Source: Schistocephalus solidus | Lineage: Eukaryota > Platyhelminthes > Cestoda > Diphyllobothriidea > Diphyllobothriidae | Direction: 5' to 3' | Length of the DNA stretch: 64,000 bases | NCBI GenBank assembly: GCA_017591395.1 | Contig: WEDG01004143.1 | Coordinates: forward strand, 1 to 64,000 | Shown here: in pieces, positions 54,091-64,000 of the stretch | Position numbering within the stretch: position 1 is the first letter of the stretch | How the letters are laid out: the number at the start of each line of letters is the position of its first letter | Translations under genes and position numbers: made by a program | The notes under the pieces: generated by a model | Database searches by the model: none | Seen by the model: the letters and a program-made list of their open reading frames with translations, nothing else | Told to the model about the DNA's origin: nothing

Positions 54091-57000
54091 GCGTTAGACT
54101 GCATCCAATGTTTCCCAGCCAAACACTCAGCTGTCTAAGAAGGCTTATATCTAAAATGCAGCAACTTGGCTATCTGAAAAATAAATGGAGACATATGATG
54201 CTTATTAAATCGGCATTTAATAGTTGTAAAAAATCTCATAATCAGAACGTTTATTGAAACCGAATGGGACATTTTTTCAAGGAGGACATTTGAAGAAGAT
54301 ATACTAAGTGCATACAAGATTTTGTGCATGTCTTATATAAAATATATCTGAATTTATAAGAACATAAAAAAGCAACGAGGAAAATGCATGCTACTGTACA
54401 TCGCCTATCTCATGAAGTGTTACCCAAAATGTTGAAATGTGCCTTCAATTAGAAAAAAATACTGAATTATGGCTATTGCACTAACTATCGTGCAGCCTTT
54501 TCCCCAGATATTTCAGTCACATCAAGATGAAGACTGCATAAACTTCACTTCGTAAAAATATCTAATTAAATAGCATGAATTATTCCCGAAAATTTTCGAT
54601 GCTCTTTAAAATCTAAATATATTTTTATAAAAAGGACACACAAAATAATCTTTCCTGTACGTATTTCGTGGCCATACGAAATCCTTAACTTGCATCAATG
54701 GTATCCAACGGTTTTAAAAAACTTTTTGCAATACCCGAATAATTCTGAACCCGACCTCCTCTTATACTTGCATTCGGGGCTTAGAAACTTTCCATGGTAA
54801 GATAATCCTATACTTCTGTACGCTATGGAGAAGAAATCACAGACAACTCATAAGTGTTACAATGAATGCGGACGATGTTGCATACTTCGTAAGCAGCGTA
54901 ATTAAAAAGGCAGATCCTAATCTCAATGAATGCATATTCCACGGCCGTAAAAATCTCATAATGATAAACATTTTTAAACTACAAGGTACCTTGCCTGTAA
55001 GTAAACAATTTGAAGAGGATGTAACTTGTTACCATAAAAAGTATAAAAACGAATATTTCTTGGATTTTTCTGTTATAAATGTTTGAAAATATAAGGACAT
55101 CAAAACCATGGATGAGAAAAATTCCCACCATTTAACTACTCATTTCTGCAGAATATATGTTAGGCCGGTCCCAAAAATAAGCCCGTTCAAAAGCCGGCGT
55201 TCTAAATTGACTGAAATATCCTGGGATTACGCTGAAAGATAATTAATATCATAACCAAAAGTAAGTAATATTTTCTTATCGAAACCACATTTATGAAATC
55301 CGCTTATTAATTAGGTCATAACACATCTACTTATGTGGACAGCCTGCAAGAAGCACTGTGTGGATGAATTAGGTTTGAGGGAAGGAAACGAAGTAATCAC
55401 AAGTTTAAATTTGGCTAATAGTATTTGTTACGGTGACACCAGTACTAGTATAATTGAAGTTTAATTTGTTGAAACTGTAAAATTGAATATTTCAAAGTCT
55501 AAATTGTTTTGCGTGACATTCGATTTAAGATGCCAACTAACTATAACCCACTGTTTTGGTTTGCTTCTCGGCTGGCAAGCATTTTTGATCTAATCTGCAT
55601 CCCCTCAGGCTGACATTTACAATTTATGACTTTCCAAATTTTGTGGTCTGTTTCAGAATGACACCATGTTCTGTTCCCCCCCCCACCGGTTCACGACATA
55701 TTAACCTGGGAAATCTAATTGCCAAAATATACTTCATAAGACAAGAAACCTAGACAGTATGCTCTTGACTGCCCAGCCAAGGGTGATCGAAAGCCTCTAA
55801 TTCAAAAGGAACTCCTAAACTGTGCTCTACTGGGGCCCATAGAAACGGGCTTGCTTCTTGAACAAAAGGCCTCACACGGTGCCTCTTCAGGCACCACATT
55901 CTCTTAATCCTGTATCTTTTAAAATTCCCTTTAATGTAGACATGCCTATCCGATATTCTGGAACAATTCTGCAGTTTAGTCCCTCCGGGTCTTTGAAAAT
56001 TTGATCTCTGACAGGAATCTCGACTGTCTCTTCGCGCTTCATCTGGCCTTTTGATTTGGCACGCGAATTCTTCTCTCTCTAACGCACTTTTATGTCCTGG
56101 AAACTAGTCTATCTTTTTATTAAATTTAGCTCTTTAAAACCTGCCTGTCGGTTTCTCTTACTGCTCTAAATCGAAAGCATTGTTAGACAAGAGATTTCGC
56201 TTGACCAGCAATTATTTGTTTTAACCAGACCATCTTTCTCAGCACGACACCATGTCCAACACATTGTCGTTTACCATCCGGTGGATTGCAATTCAGTACT
56301 CAAATTATTACATTTTTACTATCCTCCTGGGGAATAAAGAATAAATTTTTAAAAATTTCAGTCGAACGCCTAAACTTCTTGGAGTTTCTAATCTGATGAT
56401 TATTTGCAACCACCCTGCTTTTGTCAGATTTAAAAGAGTGGGTTTCGAAAAGTTAACGTCGCTGCACGCATCGAACGAAAATGGCAAAGGTTTTGTTCGC
56501 TTTCTGTGTCTATCGCTTGTGTCTACTTGCTACCCGAGGATGAAGAGATACCTTCTTGCCTAATAAGTCCCTTACCAACACGTGCAGAAAGAGAGTAGGA
56601 GGCTGACGCTATTTTAAAATAGATGGCGTATCCCATGCACGATTAACCGGAATTCTGAAATGTGTTTTCGACTGCAAAGGATCACCTAGATGGGTGTGTG
56701 ATATTGATTAACGTGTCGCATGATTTCCAAATAATCCAGCCATGCCAGAATATCGGCTTTTTAATGTGTATTTTTTTGCCACCTGCTGCAACTACCACTT
56801 TACAAACCAAAAGCTGTATAAATTTAATTTACTACTACATATTATACATATATGTACATATACTATAAACATGCATACTACATACATATACATATACTAC
56901 ATAGAGCTCACAATAGTTCCCAGTTGAGGTGGATCATGTTGTCGGATTTCTAAGGTGCATAAATAAACAGGCAGACTGATATCTGAATAGACATTTCAGT

Positions 57001-57369
57001 TTAAAAAATCTCGTAAGTTCAAACTTTTTATAACCGAGACTACCCTAGTAAAGAATACAAAGTTTGAAGTACTCGCAATTTACTGTGAACTAAATACAAG
57101 AAATTATATTCTTGTGCAGGCTTAGGAAAGAATAAATTTTAATTAACAATTAAATCGAAACGGATAAAAAATGCATCCTACTCAAGTAGCCACAACATAC
57201 CCAGTGTAGGAGTTGATTGTAGTCGAAAAGAAACACATTTAAAAATTTGGTAACCTGATGTAATTTCAAGTTATGGATTACTTTGCAGGACAATGGGTAT
57301 TAAAACCTCACCTTATCGAAAGTTAATTAAAGAATTTCTGTTTACATGTCATGATGTAGGCAAACTAAG
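54091..57369. other. AT-rich spacer with old repeats, no gene seen
   Basis: 54,590-55,320 is distantly similar to 45,180-45,900. 56,820-56,905 is an irregular TACATA repeat. The 74-codon plus-strand frame at 54,862 lies in the old repeat and has no known motif. Confidence 0.4.
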
Positions 57370-57645
57370 GGATGATCTCGTTCCCTAAACTGATCAGTGA
57401 GTGGCCATCAACCATAATATATAATAGATACTGGTTGATGGACGCTTCACAGATCGGTTACGGGACACTCTCGTCCCGTTCTGCTTTGGGCTTACTACCG
57501 AGCCCTACCAGCAGCCGTACAATGACTCGTATTATAGACCAATGAATATTTCCGATAAAGATTAGGGAGACTGGAATGGTCGTTTCTGGCTTATTGACCG
57601 ACATTAGCCAGCCATACCCATTCTTCAGGGAGGTCCAGATTATCG
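57370..57645 (-). repeat. SINE body S4 (minus) with a second tail facing it
   Basis: 57,430-57,645 is the reverse complement of the SINE body (CGGTTACGGGACACTCTCGT, GGCTTATTGACCGACATTAG). 57,370-57,414 holds a plus-oriented tail (AACTGATCAGTGAGTGGCCA). The two meet tail to tail, with the 10-bp inverted repeat CCATCAACCA/TGGTTGATGG at 57,405-57,414 and 57,432-57,441. Confidence 0.65.
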
Positions 57646-58489
57646 TTTGCACTCCCGCGTGCTGCAATTCTTCCATAAAATTAAGTACTCCTCAAAGAGG
57701 AGGACTTCTTCGGCGGGTAGGAGTTGACAAATTCCTTCAACCACAGCCGACTACGCAAGGATCGGAGGAATCCATCGGTTTGACAGATAATAAATAAATT
57801 TGCTCTACCAAATACTGCGCACAAAGTTAACTCGGATACAGCCCAATAAGTCATAATTTATTGCACTACTGACATGGAAGCTTATAAAACTGACTGCGAG
57901 AAAAGGAGGTCGGCAGAATTTCCTTCAAAAATGGCGTAGTAAAATGTTTGCTACGTCATCTGATACTGTTCTCGAGAAGGTTAATCTACCCTCGCGGTTG
58001 TCTTCCTTTTCTATCTTCAATAAGAGGAATGTGCTAATTATGAAGCTACTAAAATCACTTAGTGCAATGAAGAAAATAACTGTGAAGGAATCCCCTTCAC
58101 TTGTAAATATTTTTAAAAACCCAACATTTACTATTTATTATGGTGATAAATGCGTTAATATGTCAGGGATATTGATTACGCAGTGTTTGCCTAGCTTTGC
58201 ATTCCATCTCTTATGCCCTAGCCGAGTGTCAGATTTCAAAAGCATATCATTCACATATGGATAGCAACGCAATGGTTTTCAACCTACGATTAAGCGTTTG
58301 ATTGCTGAGGAGCTTGATCATGAGACGCCTGAAAAAGATAACGCGACAAAAGGTCTCTACTGCAGTTTGCAATTCCCATTCAAAACGTGGTTGATTAGCA
58401 GGTGAAAAAAATTTTGTGAAACACTATCCGGTTGTGTCATTGGTTGGGAAACACCGCGAGTAATTGCGTGCAAGTATATATATATATAA
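57646..58489. other. Spacer before the PLE pair
   Basis: No recognised gene. A 106-codon frame (57,944-58,264, +) lacks known motifs. A short TA run at 58,473-58,488 borders the PLE. Confidence 0.4.
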
Positions 58490-58564
58490 GGATATAGGAT
58501 AAAATACGGACCCCAGGTGTTGAAATGGAAGGAGAAGATAAGGCGATCTCTGGGGTAGAAGATA

Positions 58565-58606
58565 TACTTGTCTGACGTTTCACACTCATACTCGAGCGCA
58601 TCATCG
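58565..58606 (-). ncRNA. Hammerhead-ribozyme-like core in the inverted head of PLE1
   Basis: The complement carries the same GATGA - GCGCTC - GAGTAT - GAGTGT - GAAAC order as 62,590-62,618. This places such a core at both ends of PLE1, in opposite orientation. Confidence 0.5.
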
Positions 58607-58851
58607 GAGATAGAGCATAGGGGGAACTACATGGTGTAGAAAGGGTCTTTCGTGCTCACTTGCGGTAGGTCTAGGATGATTGTTCAGGTACGAGTGCCTG
58701 TGCTTGTTTTGGGCTACACATTTTGTTCAGTAGTTAGGTCTTTTTTTGTCTCGGACCTCATTCATCTTATTCGTTATCCAGCGCTCTAAGTTTTGCAGTG
58801 TGGTCATCTCCAGGCGTGATGCACATTCTGCTTTCTCCCGTTCTGGACTGA

Positions 58852-59947
58852 AGGTACAACGATGAAGGAAAACTTGTTAAAAGGGAACACGCAATGGAGT
58901 TACTGGACTGCTGCCTTCGTACGTACTTCACGTTTAACAACTATGTTTATGAGCAAATCCAGGGAGCCCCGTTGGGATCACAGATCTCCGGCTACCTTGC
59001 GGAGGCCATCCTGCAAGAACTGGAAACGCAGGTCTTCCAGATCTTCAAGCCGAAATTCTGGATGCGCTACGTAGACGACACCTTTGTTATCATACACCGA
59101 GAAGCCAAAGAGAACTTCAAAAGGGATCTGAACTCGATTTTCCCACAGATTCAATTCACAATGGAGGAAGAAGAGGATGGGATGCTCCCTTTCCTCGATG
59201 TTCAGATATCAAGGCAGGAGGACGGAACCCTCCAGACTGGCGTGTTTCGAAAAGCGACAAACACTGAGAAAATTCTTCACAACAACAGCAATCACCCCCT
59301 GTCGCATAAACGCAGTTGCGTCCGATCGCTTTTTCACCGCATCCAGACACACTGCAGCACAGAGGCTGAGAAGCTGCGAGAACGTAAAACCCTATGGCGC
59401 CTCTTTCTCGCCAGTGGATATCCACGCAGCTTCGTAAACAAATGCTTATACCAAAGGCATACAAAGACCGAAGGTGAGCCTAAACAAAGACCTGAAACCT
59501 TCCATGTCTTGCCCTATGTGAGGAACGTCTCAGAAGCCACTGAGCGCGTGTTAAGACCGCTAAACGTGGGCGTTGGACACCGACCGGAGGCCACCATCCG
59601 TCGATTAGTCATGCAAACAAAGGGCCGACTACCACCTGCAGACACCTCAGGCGTTATTTACCGTGTCAACTGTCTAGACTGCCCGGCCAACTACTGCGGC
59701 ATGACCGACAAACGACTGAGTACGCGCATGCACGAGCACACTTTGGCCGTAAGGCGAAAGGATATTCGATCATACGTCGCCATGCATAGTCTAGAAAAGA
59801 ACTACCGGTTCGATTTTGACGGGGCTCAAGTGCTCGGCCGAGCCGAAAACAAACTGGCGAGGGAAGTCATCGAAGCTTGACAGTCACACGCCAACTCTAT
59901 CAACCGCAGCATTGACCTACCAGTGCCCTATGAGGCCGTCAAGCACC
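58852..59947 (+). pseudogene. PLE1 reverse transcriptase C-terminal half plus GIY-YIG endonuclease
   Basis: Long open frame (328 codons from 58,894; frame open from about 58,852). RT part: CLRTYFTFNNYVYEQIQGAP, then ISGYLAEAILQELE, and the catalytic RYVDDTFVIIHR (YVDD). The DVQISRQEDGTL and VFRKATNTEKILH blocks are typical of Penelope RTs. The nuclease follows: SGVIYRVNCLDCPANYCGMT (GIY-YIG core), RLSTRMHEHTLAVRRKD, and VLGRAENKLAREVIEA. The TGA at 59,878-59,880 stands where PLE2 has TGG (Trp); beyond it the frame continues (SINRSIDLPVPYEAVKHH). PLEs reverse-transcribe their RNA into host DNA cut by this nuclease. The RT N-terminal half is missing. Confidence 0.9.
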
Positions 59948-60049
59948 ATTGGCACACGAGGGGAGGACCAATGAGAAACGAGGCGGCTAAACCTACTGCA
60001 AATGAGCACGAAAGACCCTTTCTAAACCATGTAGTTTCCCCTATGCTCT

Positions 60050-60090
60050 ATCTCCGGTGATGCGCTCGAGTATGAGTGTGAAACGTCAGA
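60050..60090 (+). ncRNA. Hammerhead-ribozyme-like core in the PLE1 3' terminus
   Basis: GGTGA, then stem GCGCTC, loop GAGTAT, stem GAGTGT, then GAAAC. This is the box 1 - stem II - box 2 layout of a hammerhead. Box 1 is decayed (GGTGA for GATGA). PLEs are known to carry hammerhead motifs in their terminal repeats. Confidence 0.45.
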
Positions 60091-60289
60091 CAAGTATACC
60101 TTCTACCCCAGAGATCGCCTTATCTTTTCCTTCCATTTCAACACCTGGGGTCCGTATTTTTCTCCTATATCCATGAGAATTTCGGGCGCGAAGCGCTTTG
60201 CCGAGCACGGCACTGGGAAATATTTTCCCGTAGGCAAGGATCTACATGGGCACAATTAGCCTTTCTGCACGAATGCCTGAGGTCGGACA

Positions 60290-61437
60290 TTATGCCACGG
60301 AGTGTTTCTGTAAGACCACCAGCTAAAACGGATTTTGGTCGGGATGTCGCCAGGAGCTGCAGTCGCCGCCTATTAAGAACCCTCATCAATGAATGCCACA
60401 TTCGTCTACAAAAATACGGCAGGGAAATCGAACGGGAGAAAGCAGAATGTGCATCACGCCTGGAGATGACAACACTGCAAAACGTAGAGCGCTGGATAAC
60501 GAATAAGATGAATGAGGTCCGAGACAAGAAAAAGGCCCAACTACTGAACAAAATATGTAGCCTAAAACAAGCACAGGCACACGTACCTGAACAATCATCC
60601 GTCCATAATCTGTCGTCTAAACAACTAACATCTGATCAGATTAAAGGTGCTTCAGCATGAATCCGGCTTCAACACAGGAGACGCACATACAGTGGATTTT
60701 TATTGCCTCACTGGAAGCGACACTCTCAAAGACACAGACCACAGAAGACGCCAAGAACTCGATCCGCCAGCAAGTCGCCTCCCTCATCATATCCCACAGG
60801 CCACACCGAACTATCCCTCCAGCCGAGGTAAAGACCATTAGGGAATTAAAGAAGGACGAAGAAATTGTTATTGTTCCAGTGGACAAAGGACGGGCAACTG
60901 TAATCTTGGACAAGTCAGAATACGTGGCAAAAGCTCAGGAGCTACTAAACGACAGTCAGTCATATAAGGTCGTCGAATCTGACCCTATGAAAACACTGGT
61001 AGGAAAAAATAAATAAGAGTCTGAATCTAATGAGGAGCCAAAAGGCAATATCCGAAAACGATTGGAGACAAATGAAACCACAGGATGCCGCCTTAGCGCG
61101 GTTCTACGGTTTGCCAAAAATCCACAAGCCGAATGTTCGCCTACGGCCCATCGTGGCGCTGAAAGGCACGCCTACCTACGGACTGGCTAAATGGCTCGCT
61201 AAGCATTTGAAGAAGCTGGTAGAGGGCTCAGAACACACAGCCGTATCCTCAACACACTTCCTAGAAAAACTCCGTGGCATCACAATCGCCCCCGATGAGA
61301 TAATGGTGTCCTTTGACGTCGTCTCCCTATTCACATCCATCCCAAAAGAATTGGCCATGAGAGTCATCGATCACCTTCTGGACAGAAGGTACAACGATGA
61401 AGGAAAACCTTTTTAAAAAGGGAACACGCAATGGAGT
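60290..61437 (+). pseudogene. PLE2 N-terminal region and RT fingers/palm start
   Basis: 60,292-60,657 encodes a basic helical N-terminus (DFGRDVARSCSRRLLRTLIN, then KAECASRLEMTTLQNVERWI). After a frameshift at about 60,640 come ESGFNTGDAHTVDF and the Penelope motif block TIRELKKDEEIVIVPVDKGR with ATVILDKSEY (60,835-60,920). A stop at 61,013-61,015 follows. Then RFYGLPKIHKPNVRLRPIV (61,098-61,160) and the first catalytic Asp block EIMVSFDVVSLFTSIPKEL (61,296-61,352), before another frameshift near 61,405. LPKIHK and DVVSLFT are strongly diagnostic of PLE reverse transcriptases. Confidence 0.88.
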
Positions 61438-62560
61438 TACTGGACTGCTGCCTTCGTACGTACTTCACGTTTAACGGCTATGTTTATGAGCAAATCCAGG
61501 GAACCCCGATGGGATCACCGATCTCCGGCTACCTTGCGGAGGCCATCCTGCAAGAACTGGAAACTCAGGTCTTCCAGATCTACAAGCCGAAATTCTGGAT
61601 GCGCTACGTAGACGACACCTTTGTTATCATACACCGAGAAGCCAAAGAGAACTTCAAAAGGGATCTGAACTCGATTTTCTCACAGATTCAATTCACAATG
61701 GAGGAAGAAGAGGATGGAATGCTCCCTTTCCTCGATGTTCAGATATCAAGGCAGGAGGACGGAACCCTCCAGACTGGCGTGTTTCGAAAAGCGACAAACA
61801 CAGCAATAACCCCCTGTCGCATAAACGCAGTTGCGTTCGATCGATTTTTCACCGCATCCAGACACACTAAAGCACAGAGGCTGAGAAGCTGCGAGAACGT
61901 AAAACCCTATGGCGCCTCTTTCTCGCCAGTGGATATCCACGCAGCTTCGTAAACAAATGCTTATACCAAAGGCATACAAAGACCGAAGGTGAGCCTAAAC
62001 AAAGACCTGAAACCTTCCATGTCTTGCCCTATGTGAGGAACGTCTCAGAAGCCACTGAGCGCGTGTTAAGACCGCTAAACGTGGGCGTTGGACACCGACC
62101 GGAGGCCACCATCCGTCGATTAGTCATGCAACCAAAGGGCCGACTACCACCTGCAGACACCTCAGGCGTTATTTACCGTGTCAACTGTCTAGACTGCCCG
62201 GCCAAACTACTGCGACATGACCGACAAAGGACTGAGTATGCGCATGCACGAGCAAACTTTGGCCATAAGGCGAAAGGATATTCGATCACACGTCGCCATG
62301 CACAGTCTAGAAAACAGTCTAGAAAAAAGAAAACAACCACCGGTTGGATTTTGACAGGCTCAAGTGCTCGGCTGAGCCGAAAACAGACTGGCGAGGGAAG
62401 TCATCGAAGCTTGGCAGTCAGACGCCAACTCTATCAACCGCAGCATTGACCTACCAGTGCCCTATGAGGCCGTCAAGCACCATTGGCACACGAGGGGAGG
62501 ACCAATGAGAAACGAGGCAGCTAGACCTACCGCAAGTGAGCACGAAAGACCCTTTGTAAA
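61438..62560 (+). pseudogene. PLE2 RT C-terminal half and GIY-YIG endonuclease
   Basis: It runs in parallel with PLE1: QIQGTPMGSPISGYLAEAIL keeps the canonical TPMGSP (PLE1 has APLGSQ) and YVDDTFVI is intact. A 22-bp deletion near 61,800 relative to PLE1 breaks the frame. The nuclease part is readable from 62,024 (VSEATERVLRPLNVGVGH, SGVIYRVNCLDCPA) but a one-base insertion near 62,205 shifts the frame before YCGMT, and an extra repeat (AGTCTAGAAA twice, 62,304-62,323) disturbs its end. Near 62,410 the reading keeps TGG (EAWQSD), where PLE1 has a stop. Confidence 0.88.
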
Positions 62561-62583
62561 CCATGTAGTTCACCCTATGCTCT

Positions 62584-62625
62584 ATCTCCGATGATGCGCT
62601 CGAGTATGAGTGTGAAACGTCAGAC
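62584..62625 (+). ncRNA. Hammerhead-ribozyme-like core in the PLE2 3' terminus
   Basis: CCGATGA (consensus CTGATGA, one change), a single unpaired T, stem II GCGCTC (62,596-62,601) paired with GAGTGT (62,608-62,613; two G.U pairs), loop GAGTAT, then GAAAC (62,614-62,618). Stems I and III and the cleavage site could not be settled by eye, so activity is doubtful. Confidence 0.5.
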
Positions 62626-62663
62626 AAGTATATCTTCTACCCCAGAGATCGCCTTATCTTCTC

Positions 62664-62666
<3 letters not shown>

Positions 62667-62722
<56 letters not shown>
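62667..62722. repeat. (AT)28 microsatellite at the PLE2 3' border
   Basis: An uninterrupted AT run starts at the exact point where similarity to the other PLE termini ends. A shorter TA run borders the left end of PLE1. Confidence 0.95.
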
Positions 62723-62728
<6 letters not shown>

Positions 62729-62750
62729 TAAGCAATTAATTTAAAATCCA

Positions 62751-62912
62751 TTATAGATGTTCATTAAATACTAGGCGTAGAAATGGAGCTAATTCCTTTC
62801 TGATTTGTCGAACAGTCTGGTTTTCGTACAGAAAAGCCATCTCCGCCATTTCCCCCAATACCTCAACATTTTCTGTTGAGCCAATTTTTCGCTCTTCCTC
62901 TATTTGATCCAT
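62751..62912 (-). CDS. Small coding-like ORF, 53 residues
   Basis: ATG at 62,912 to TAA at 62,751-62,753. It begins MDQIEEERKIGS and contains VLGEMAEMAFLYENQTVRQI. The composition is strongly protein-like: an acidic start, then an amphipathic helical end with basic residues. A stop lies directly before the ATG, so either the ORF starts here or it is an exon entered at the AG at 62,903-62,902. No family recognised. Confidence 0.35.
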   Translation of the reverse strand: MDQIEEERKIGSTENVEVLGEMAEMAFLYENQTVRQIRKELAPFLRLVFNEHL

Positions 62913-62927
62913 TTATAAAAAGTTTAT

Positions 62928-63051
62928 TCAGAGAAGGGATTGTTCTATTTTACTACTGAGCACCCAGATGCTGTCATTAGGCGGGCTGCTTTCCCAGTTA
63001 TAAATAGCTAGTTTTGAAATCCGGCCAACAGCTGACGCGAACTCCACGGCA
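62928..63051 (-). CDS. Possible last exon of a minus-strand gene
   Basis: A good acceptor (complement reads TTCTGTTTTTCTTGCCGCAG, ending at 63,052) precedes an open stretch, in one phase AVEFASAVGRISKLAIYNWE, then NDSIWVLSSKIEQSLL, ending TGA at 62,928. AATAAA follows at once (complement of about 62,922-62,927), a possible poly(A) signal. The upstream exon was not found. It lies 16 bp from the 53-residue ORF. Confidence 0.3.
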
Positions 63052-63063
63052 CTGCGGCAAGAA

Positions 63064-63554
63064 AAACAGAACCTTGAAAAAAATGTAGCTGAAGGAATTT
63101 GGTCGTTCATACAGTCATAAATTATCGAGAAGTATTTCTTAGAACACGATATATTTCAGTCTTTGGAAGTCTTGAACAAAAATATAAAGAGTTTTTATTG
63201 GTGAAAGGATACTTAAGGTACATGCGTTAACTTCACTCCGGATAATTCCCATTTAGGGAACATGAAATCTAAAGTTAAATGTATACCAACCTTAACTTCT
63301 TAAGCAAATTGCTTAATGAAGTTCCCTTATATCTACCTCATTAGCGATAGAGGTCCGTGAAAGATGTCTGAACAGAGGCACTCTGCGAAATTATTCACTT
63401 TCTGTTGGCAAGTGGTTAAAGCAACTACGTGATCTAAAATTATAAAGACTGCGTTTGACTTTCGAGATAACAGTTCGATGGCCGCAAGTGAAGATGCTCA
63501 TCGCCTACTCTCCGAAGTTGGCTCGGCATCGGTGACTCGCAAGAAAATTTGTTC
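63064..63554. other. Spacer, nothing recognised
   Basis: Mixed-composition sequence without a convincing frame or repeat match. Confidence 0.4.
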
Positions 63555-63965
63555 ATCATATGGCGGACATGTGGCAGTTTCGACCGTCGATTTCGACGAG
63601 GTCCACCGTATGCTCCACACCAGGTGGTGCAGGGACGGTGACTTGCGCGTGAATTAGTTTTAAGTGATAGTAGCCTTGCGCTGCAGCTACCGCACTTTCT
63701 CCTCCTCCCCCACCTGAGCCCGGTGTCAAGACAGAGTCAAGAAGACCGGAGATGGGAGAGGGTGCAGGTGGCTGGCGCGGCCGGAGCCACCCCTGGGCGT
63801 GCCACCACACCTGGCTCGGATCCCACGGAGTGGGAGTGCCATAAAGGCCACATTAAGAAGGAGCCATTGCAACCCTGACTCTCAGTCCGCCAGTCAGCCA
63901 CTCCACACAAAACACACATTGGGCTGACCACGCGGTCCGAGTTATCCCGTCAGTTGGCAACCTTC
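63555..63965. repeat. R1 interspersed repeat, copy c
   Basis: It shares long patches with 47,270-47,572 (GGTGCAGGTGGCTGG, GTGCCACCACACCTG, TTAGTTTTAAGTGATAGTAG) and with 52,790-52,875. The start, CATATGGCGGACATGTGGCAG, is similar to 46,755. Confidence 0.6.
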
Positions 63966-64000
63966 CAAGCCACGGCTTTTAGCGCACCGTGATAGTTTCA

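Larger units (their letters stand above)
58490..60165 (+). mobile_element. Penelope-like element PLE1, with inverted 5' head
   Basis: The right part (58,851-60,165) holds the RT end, GIY-YIG nuclease and 3' terminal region in plus orientation. The left part (58,490-58,850) is inverted: 58,495-58,660 is the complement of the element's own 3' terminus (60,005-60,165), and 58,680-58,848 is the complement of the ORF 5' region as seen in PLE2 (60,432-60,605). At 58,850 the inverted head is joined to mid-RT sequence (equivalent to 61,384 in PLE2). This is the product of an inversion during insertion, or the element's normal inverted terminal design plus a deletion. Confidence 0.85.
60166..62666 (+). 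mobile_element. Penelope-like element PLE2 (about 2.5 kb, nearly complete coding region)
   Basis: It follows PLE1 without a gap, in the same orientation, so the PLE1 3' terminus may serve as its 5' terminal repeat. It contains the ORF 5' part missing from PLE1, the whole RT, the GIY-YIG region and the 3' terminus ending at 62,666, where an AT microsatellite starts. It has at least five frameshifts or stops. Nucleotide identity with PLE1 in the overlap is very high, suggesting a recent common source. Confidence 0.85.

Noticed and set aside
57944..58264. 106-codon plus-strand ORF
   Set aside because: No motif, no splice context and AT-rich codon use; too weak to call a gene.
1..64000. CRISPR array, bacterial operon, prophage, rRNA genes
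   Set aside because: No regularly spaced short repeats, no ribosome binding sites or operon layout, and introns and SINEs show a eukaryotic genome.

Overview
This is repeat-rich animal nuclear DNA, most likely from a flatworm (probably a tapeworm of the diphyllobothriid type; this is inference, not proof). The pointers are short introns, dense CR1/Jockey-like non-LTR retrotransposons, a CsRn1-like Ty3/gypsy remnant, a Penelope-like element (PLE) pair with GIY-YIG nuclease, a Tc1-like DNA transposon and tRNA-derived SINEs. There are no bacterial operons, no CRISPR array and no complete RNA gene. Coordinates of element ends are estimates made by eye from comparing copies within the window.

Layout. 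1-420: possible end of a gene (two weak exons). 700-33,560: a nested retrotransposon graveyard. I sort the non-LTR pieces into families by shared sequence: A (endonuclease EN + reverse transcriptase RT; best copy A1, minus, 10,832-14,172), B (ORF1 + EN + RT; best copy B3, plus, 15,585-19,593), C (ORF1 + EN + RT; C1 and C2), D (RT tail and 3' end), E (RT and a long 3' UTR), and F (one RT piece). A 5'-truncated Ty3/gypsy element with one LTR lies at 5,463-7,827. A1 sits inside the ORF1 of C1; B4 abuts the tail of B3; a 3' tail of D sits inside C2. Every element copy carries disabling lesions.

33,560-36,670: AT-rich spacer holding AT repeats, a perfect 38-bp palindrome and a degenerate telomere-like patch. 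36,671-39,789: the only convincing host gene, a polypeptide GalNAc-transferase (GT27) in three exons. It encodes a type II membrane anchor, a stem and a full catalytic domain, but no ricin-type lectin domain is visible. Exons 1 and 2 could be joined to exon 3 in frame, with one doubtful junction.

39,790-58,480: gene-poor. It holds CT and GAT microsatellites, a GC-rich interspersed repeat (R1), an internally deleted Tc1-like transposon with 20-bp perfect terminal inverted repeats (47,784-49,065), a tandem array of tRNA-derived SINE units (52,940-53,645) and old AT-rich repeats. 58,490-62,666: two tandem PLE copies whose ends carry hammerhead-ribozyme-like cores; the first copy begins with an inverted head. 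62,667-64,000: an AT microsatellite, two small coding-like minus-strand ORFs and another R1 copy.

The transposon genes do not work together as a system: they are decayed copies of separate selfish elements. The biologically active candidate is the GalNAc-transferase, which would start mucin-type O-glycosylation in the Golgi.
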